Below, piece after piece: positions 5,217 through 9,775 of a DNA stretch of 9,775 nt. Below the pieces are notes generated by a model. It saw only the letters and a program-made list of their open reading frames with translations. It ran no database searches and was not told where the DNA came from. Source of the stretch: Flavobacteriales bacterium (GTDB lineage: Bacteria; Bacteroidota; Bacteroidia; NORP154); contig DTSC01000256.1 in the NCBI GenBank assembly GCA_012965625.1, forward strand, positions 1-9,775, written 5' to 3'. The first letter of the stretch is position 1. Each line of letters starts with the position of its first letter. A program made the position numbers and the translations under genes.

Positions 5217-8200
5217 ATGATTACCCTTATAAATGCATATGTAAAATTTTGGGGCATAATTTTCCTGTTATCTCTTTGCCCTTATGAGATACTCTGTGGG
5301 CAGCAATATACTTTTAAGCATTATTCAATTGACCAAGGCCTTGGACAAGCAAAGGTGACATCTATGTGCCAGGATCATCATGGTATTATCTGGTTTGGCA
5401 CAAATGGTGGTGGAATTTCAAGCTTTGATGGCCATCAATTCATAGTGTACACTACTGATGAAGGCTTGGTTGATAATGATGTAAATTTTGTCATGGAGGA
5501 CAAGGAGCATAATCTATGGATATGCACTTCAAATGGAGTATCCAGGATTAACAATAAGATAGGATATATTAATGGTTCTACGCCAGTGTTTATTAATTAT
5601 TCTGAAGAATCAGGCTTGGCGCACAAACATGTAAATACGGCTGTTCAGGATGATGAAGGTGCTATGCTCTTTGGCACTAATGATGGTTTAAGCAAGTTGA
5701 TTGCTGAACAAGGGAAAGAAGAGACTGTCCTTTTCTCAAACTCTAAGCTAGGCCTGAGCCATAATGTTGTAATGGCCATTTTACAAGATAAAACCGGCGT
5801 TTTATGGATAGGGACAGAGAGTGGCTTAACAAGGTATAATCCATATGCTCCTCAGGGTGCATCTTATACGTATTACTCTACAAATGATGGCCTTGCTGAT
5901 GATTTTATCTCCTCGATTTTTGAAGATTCAGAAGGTACCATTTGGATAGGTACTAAGAATGGAATTTCAAAATATATTCCAAATGATTTCAGGAGATCAA
6001 CTGATAAATTTGAATCGATTACCAATGTTGGTAAAATATTGCTAGCTGACATATCTGATATTTTAGAAGATCAAAGTGGAAGCATTTGGTTTGCTGGACG
6101 TGGAGATGTTGGTGCTATTGAATATTTACCTAGGTATAATCTTTATAGAAGGCTGACTAAAAAGCATGGGCTTGAAGACAATGATATAAATGTGCTTCTT
6201 GAAGATAACGAAGGAAATTTGTGGCTTGGATCATATGGTACTGGTGTATCAAAATTTACAGGTAAAGTATTTGAGAATTATACTAGAGAGCTAGGGATGC
6301 CTGATAATTTTACCAGGACTGTTGTTGAAGATATAAACCATAATATTTGGGTTGGAAATAATAATGGTGGTGTTACAAGGCTGATTCGTGAAAAATCTCC
6401 TGAGAATTTCAGTGGTTATAATTTTACCATTCAAAACTATTCAAAGTTTACAGGATTTATCAGTGACAAGGTTTATACCATCATTTCAGATAGATCAGGC
6501 AATTTGTGGTTTTGTACCGAGGAAGGCTTGGCAAGACTTCTAATGCCAGTTCCCTTTTTAATTCCTGAGGGAGAAACTTTGCCAAGGCTGAAGTTCCAAA
6601 AATACAATAAATCCAACGGAATGATAAGTGATAGAGTAAGAATGATATACGAAGATTCTCGAGGGGTTTTCTGGATAGCCTATGTTGGAGGTAAAGTTCA
6701 AAAGCTAACCATTTCTATGGGCAAACTGACCTTCCATGAAGACATATTACATCATAAACTAGTGGATGAATTTAACACTAATGCAATTCATGAAGATAAA
6801 ATGGGCCATTTATGGTTTGGTACAGAAGCAGGAATGGTTCAGTTCTCTGTGAATGACACAACACAAGATCTTGAGAATCCGGTAAGCATTACTGTTAAGG
6901 AAGGCTTGGCGCATAATGATGTAAGGGCGATTACAGAAGACAAGGAGGGAAATCTCTGGATTGGGACAATTGGAGGAATGTCAAAAATCCAGCCATATCA
7001 AACGAATAAGCGTATAGTTAATTTTTCGGAAGAGGATGGCTTGCTTTCTTCAAGGATTTCTGTATTGAAGATTGATAAGGATCAAAACCTCTGGGTTGGT
7101 TCAAGTTTAGGAGTTTCAAAATTTGACTTAATAAAATACAGTGAGACTATTGAGAAATTTGATATGGTAGATTTTAAATTTAAATCATCAGGAGTTGTTT
7201 CATTTAAAAATTACGGCTACCAGGAAGGTTTTAGTGGCAATGAAATCAACACCAATGCTTCATGTATTGATAATGAAGGATGCCTATGGTTCGGTACAAT
7301 AATGGGGCTGATTAAGTTTAATCCAATAGAAGTTAAGACAATTGAGGTTCCACCGATTATTAAATTACTTGGATTGGAACTATATTCAAAATCAGATGGT
7401 ATTATTTCAATAAATATTAGTGACGAAGGTAAATTTAATTTCAGCGCTGCACACTATACTTTTAAGTTTTTGGGAATTAGCCATACCATTCCCAAAAAGG
7501 TAGTGTATCAATATAAGTTAGATGGATACACATACAACTGGTCTGAACCCACTACTAGCACATCAGTAACATTTAATGGCTTGCCTGCTGGAAGCTATAC
7601 ATTTAGGGTAAAATCCGGCAATGCTGATGGAGTTTGGAATAAAAATCCCATTAGCTATAATTTTACCATTCTTCCTCCTTTTTGGAAATCCGCCTGGTTC
7701 TATTTAATTGTAATTTTTCTACTTGGTTTATTGATCTATGCCTTTATAAAAATAAGAATTAGAACCTTGGAGCGAGCAGCACATATATTAAAAGAACAAG
7801 TTGATATAAAAACGATTGAACTAAAAGCTAGCGAGAAACAATATAGAAACTTGTTTGAAAAAATAAGTGATAGCATTTTTGTTTTTGAAAAGAAGACACA
7901 TAAATTCTTGGATTGCAATGAGACTGTCTTAAGAGTTTATAACTATACAAAGGAAGAATTAAGAAAGATGACTCCGTTTGATCTGCATCCGGAAGATGAG
8001 CTGGAGCTTGTGAAAAAGACCATCAACCTTCCTACAACTGGGAATCTCAGAACCTATACTCATTTAACAAAACATGGTCATCAAATATTTGTGGAAATTG
8101 CTTCGGATGATATTGAATATAATAAAAAAGATGCTATGCTTTGTATTGTAAGGGATATTACAGAAAGAAAAAAAGCAGCAGAGAAAATAGAAAGAATTAA

Positions 8201-9002
8201 TATTCAGCTTACCAGTAGTATTAGGTATGCAAAGAGGATTCTTGATTCTATCTTGCAGTCAATGGAAGGTTTTCAGGATATTTTACCTGGTTCTTTTATC
8301 CTATTCAAGCCGAAAGATATTGTAAGTGGCGATTTTTATTGGTACCATAAAAAAGATAATAAGATTATTATTGCGGTTGTAGACTGCATGGGGCACGGTA
8401 TTGGAGGCGCCTTTATGTCATTAATTGCCAATGAACTGCTTCAGGATATAATTATAAACAGGAATATATTAAATCCACCTGAGATCTTGGCAGAGATGCA
8501 TAAAGGAGTTGTCTCAGTTCTGACAGAGGATGGGAAAGTAGGTGCTACAGCAGGGGGGATGGACTTTGCACTTTGCTCCTTAGATTATAATAACAATATC
8601 CTTGAGTTTGCCGGTGCAGGCCGACGACTGCAATTATACAGAGATGGAAATGAGAAAACCTATGCTGGCAATAAGTCTCCTATAGGGCTGGTTTTAAATA
8701 AGGATGGGAAATATTCAGATGAATATTATAATACTGAGCAAGGCGGCAAGGAAAAAATCAAGAGTGACAAGATAAAAGTAAAGAAGGGAGATACTTTTTA
8801 TCTTTTTACAGATGGATATTGTGATCAGTTTGGTGGTAAGGCTGGTGAAAAATTCATGCGAGACAGGTTCTCGAAAGTTTTATTGGAAATTCAGAAAAAG
8901 AGCATGGCTGAGCAAAAAGTGCTGCTTGACAGAACAATTACAGATTGGCAGGGATCACATTCCCAGATAGATGACATTCTTGTTGTTGGAGTTAGAGTAT
9001 GA
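5217..9002 (+). CDS. Propeller-Y_Y_Y-PAS-SpoIIE membrane sensor phosphatase (SiaA-type partner)
   Basis: A 1261-residue signal-transducing phosphatase. Residues 1-28 form a signal peptide or anchor (FWGIIFLLSL). Residues about 30-700 hold 14 propeller repeats of the 'ED..GNLWIGT..G++K+' type. Their conserved Trp lies at 59, 101, 197, 243, 291, 336, 378, 431, 486, 533, 581, 626 and 691; the third repeat has Leu151 instead. This suggests two seven-blade propellers. A Y_Y_Y Ig-like domain follows (about 712-822, YQYKLDGYTYNW), then one membrane helix (827-845), a coiled-coil linker, a PAS domain (about 872-983, ending RDITERK) and a SpoIIE/PP2C domain (about 1024-1261). The phosphatase keeps its metal-site acidic motifs: SGDFYW (Asp1039), VDCMGHG (Asp1056), GGMDFAL (Asp1116), FTDGYCDQ (Asp1199) and QIDDILV (Asp1252/1253). 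The propellers should be periplasmic and the PAS and phosphatase cytoplasmic. Placed after siaB and siaC, it is the likely SiaC-P phosphatase. The ligand is unknown. Confidence 0.92.
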   Translation: MITLINAYVKFWGIIFLLSLCPYEILCGQQYTFKHYSIDQGLGQAKVTSMCQDHHGIIWFGTNGGGISSFDGHQFIVYTTDEGLVDNDVNFVMEDKEHNLWICTSNGVSRINNKIGYINGSTPVFINYSEESGLAHKHVNTAVQDDEGAMLFGTNDGLSKLIAEQGKEETVLFSNSKLGLSHNVVMAILQDKTGVLWIGTESGLTRYNPYAPQGASYTYYSTNDGLADDFISSIFEDSEGTIWIGTKNGISKYIPNDFRRSTDKFESITNVGKILLADISDILEDQSGSIWFAGRGDVGAIEYLPRYNLYRRLTKKHGLEDNDINVLLEDNEGNLWLGSYGTGVSKFTGKVFENYTRELGMPDNFTRTVVEDINHNIWVGNNNGGVTRLIREKSPENFSGYNFTIQNYSKFTGFISDKVYTIISDRSGNLWFCTEEGLARLLMPVPFLIPEGETLPRLKFQKYNKSNGMISDRVRMIYEDSRGVFWIAYVGGKVQKLTISMGKLTFHEDILHHKLVDEFNTNAIHEDKMGHLWFGTEAGMVQFSVNDTTQDLENPVSITVKEGLAHNDVRAITEDKEGNLWIGTIGGMSKIQPYQTNKRIVNFSEEDGLLSSRISVLKIDKDQNLWVGSSLGVSKFDLIKYSETIEKFDMVDFKFKSSGVVSFKNYGYQEGFSGNEINTNASCIDNEGCLWFGTIMGLIKFNPIEVKTIEVPPIIKLLGLELYSKSDGIISINISDEGKFNFSAAHYTFKFLGISHTIPKKVVYQYKLDGYTYNWSEPTTSTSVTFNGLPAGSYTFRVKSGNADGVWNKNPISYNFTILPPFWKSAWFYLIVIFLLGLLIYAFIKIRIRTLERAAHILKEQVDIKTIELKASEKQYRNLFEKISDSIFVFEKKTHKFLDCNETVLRVYNYTKEELRKMTPFDLHPEDELELVKKTINLPTTGNLRTYTHLTKHGHQIFVEIASDDIEYNKKDAMLCIVRDITERKKAAEKIERINIQLTSSIRYAKRILDSILQSMEGFQDILPGSFILFKPKDIVSGDFYWYHKKDNKIIIAVVDCMGHGIGGAFMSLIANELLQDIIINRNILNPPEILAEMHKGVVSVLTEDGKVGATAGGMDFALCSLDYNNNILEFAGAGRRLQLYRDGNEKTYAGNKSPIGLVLNKDGKYSDEYYNTEQGGKEKIKSDKIKVKKGDTFYLFTDGYCDQFGGKAGEKFMRDRFSKVLLEIQKKSMAEQKVLLDRTITDWQGSHSQIDDILVVGVRV

Positions 9003-9029
9003 GGGCAGGAAGGATATCTTTTAAAGAGA

Positions 9030-9060
9030 AAGCAGAGTAGGATGTCTATCCCACCTGCTT
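9030..9060. terminator. Hairpin between convergent genes, likely bidirectional terminator
   Basis: AAGCAG pairs with CTGCTT. Inside this GT pairs with AC, and GGAT pairs with ATCC around a 4-base loop (GTCT), with one bulged A and one A-C mismatch. It lies centrally in the 92-base gap between the convergent stops at 9002 and 9095. Moderately T-rich stretches follow on both strands (CACTTTTG on +, TCTCTTT on -). Position and stem strength support a terminator serving both genes. Confidence 0.55.
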
Positions 9061-9094
9061 CAAATTGCACTTTTGAATTTTAAGACAACGATTA

Positions 9095-9610
9095 TTACCT
9101 CCTCTTCTGAGTTTTGCCCCTTTGTTGTAACTTATCACTATTATTGATTCTCCTTAATAATTGTTGTCGGAACTTTCTTTCAGCTTGGTGTAATTTTGCT
9201 ACTTTTTTGATTGGGAGTACCTCTTTGTAAAGGGCTAAACATTCTTTTTTCATATCCAGTTCCTTTTGCTGAAAGATAATATGATTGTCAACCATTGCCG
9301 CCGCCTCTTCATCAGACATTTCATCAATTTTTACTCTTGTTGTTGTTCCGTCAGCATCTTTACGTTCGTGTTTTTTTCTATTTTCTTTTCGAAAGTTATG
9401 CATGTTTTCCTGGCATTCGTTGTAAACAGGCCAGAATACTTGCGCTTCTTCCGAAGTAAGTTTTAATTGAGAAGTGATAAAAGCAACTTTATGGGCCTCA
9501 ATTTCTTTTCGTCTATCCTTAGGCACATCTTCAGGTGGGAGTTGTGCATGTGCTAGTATACCACTTAAGAATAATATAAGTCCTAGTAATCCAATTTTTA
9601 AAGTTTTCAT
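9095..9610 (-). CDS. Exported Spy/CpxP-like small protein (ECF-sigma-associated type)
   Basis: A 171-residue periplasmic protein. Residues 1-22 form a signal peptide (KIGLLGLILFLSGILAHA|Q). The mature part is almost wholly charged helix, with the motif LKLTSEEAQVFWPVYNE (49-65), a version of the LTxxQ motif of Spy/CpxP-like proteins, which bind unfolded proteins or sense envelope stress. A very basic C-terminal tail follows (HQAERKFRQQLLRRI, then QRGKTQKRR). In Bacteroidota such genes are often annotated 'sensor of ECF-type sigma factor' because they sit downstream of an ECF sigma gene. Here the gene follows a small acidic ORF by 11 bases on the same strand, so they probably share an operon whose start lies beyond the window. 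The sigma gene itself is not visible. Function is inferred from family and context. Confidence 0.8.
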   Translation of the reverse strand: MKTLKIGLLGLILFLSGILAHAQLPPEDVPKDRRKEIEAHKVAFITSQLKLTSEEAQVFWPVYNECQENMHNFRKENRKKHERKDADGTTTRVKIDEMSDEEAAAMVDNHIIFQQKELDMKKECLALYKEVLPIKKVAKLHQAERKFRQQLLRRINNSDKLQQRGKTQKRR

Positions 9611-9621
9611 AATTTGTAGTT

Positions 9622-9775
9622 TTAGTTAATTTCATTCATAATTATTATTAGATCAATATCATCATCCAATAAGTATTCTATTATCTCTTCATCATTAATA
9701 TTGTCCTCAAATCCGCCAACATTGTCTGTTTTTAGTAACTCAATGATCAGGTCCTCTTCGTTCATCTCATAAATA
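9622..9775 (-). CDS. Small acidic protein, possibly partial (open to the window edge)
   Basis: On the minus strand an open frame enters from the window edge and stops at TAA (9624-9622). An internal ATG at 9765 would give a complete 47-residue protein starting MNEEDLIIELLKTDN and ending with an IIIMNEIN tail. The three residues visible before that ATG (Ile-Tyr-Glu) are also open, so the true start may lie outside. The product is strongly acidic, with clusters such as NDEEIIEYLLDDDIDL, and has no signal peptide in the visible part. It ends 11 bases before the Spy-like gene, which suggests an operon. I do not recognise a family. By analogy with common Bacteroidota gene orders it could be the small ORF often found between an ECF sigma gene and the LTxxQ protein gene, but the sigma gene is not seen. 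Confidence 0.6.
   Translation of the reverse strand, partial: IYEMNEEDLIIELLKTDNVGGFEDNINDEEIIEYLLDDDIDLIIIMNEIN

Overview
The window looks like a chromosomal segment of a Bacteroidota bacterium, most likely a Cytophagales-type marine or soil organism. The evidence is AT-rich intergenic DNA, starts without Shine-Dalgarno sequences and with A-rich leaders, TAnnTTTG-type -7 elements, a 14-blade two-component-type propeller sensor with a Y_Y_Y domain, a 'GIGT..PDASAILELQST' surface-protein N-terminus, and a small LTxxQ periplasmic protein of the kind found beside ECF sigma factors in this phylum. No rRNA, tRNA, CRISPR array or transposase was seen. The species cannot be named from the sequence.

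Layout. 1-101 is the 3' end of an unrecognised + strand gene. 169-930 (-) encodes a secreted collagen-like protein with 18 Gly-X-Y triplets. 1021-2289 (-) is a class I/II PLP aminotransferase. 2539-2685 (+) is a 48-residue zinc-ribbon protein of the DUF5679 type. 2752-3924 (-) is a class III aminotransferase with an awkward start: it begins at TTG, and an ATG eight codons upstream is cut off by an in-frame TAA. 4085-9002 (+) is a three-gene signalling cluster. 9095-9610 (-) is a small exported Spy/CpxP-like protein, and upstream of it is the end of an acidic small protein cut by the window edge.

The main point of interest is 4085-9002. It carries a SiaB-family kinase (DUF6272), a SiaC-family phospho-target (DUF1987) and a 1261-residue membrane protein with 14 periplasmic propeller blades, a Y_Y_Y domain, one transmembrane helix, a PAS domain and a SpoIIE/PP2C phosphatase. 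This is the kinase, substrate and phosphatase set of the Pseudomonas SiaA-SiaB-SiaC partner switch. Here the small SiaA sensor is replaced by the large propeller input typical of Bacteroidota hybrid two-component systems. No GGDEF diguanylate cyclase (SiaD), anti-sigma or sigma factor lies beside it, so the output of SiaC is unknown. The SiaC phosphoacceptor position appears to be Ser rather than Thr.

The proposed mechanism is inferred, not shown. A periplasmic ligand would change the propeller/Y_Y_Y dimer, this would set the SpoIIE phosphatase activity, and that would oppose SiaB to set the phosphorylation state of SiaC. The two aminotransferases, the collagen-like gene and the zinc-ribbon gene show no clear functional link to this cluster. 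Likely hairpin terminators lie in the convergent gaps at 2704-2735 and 9030-9060.
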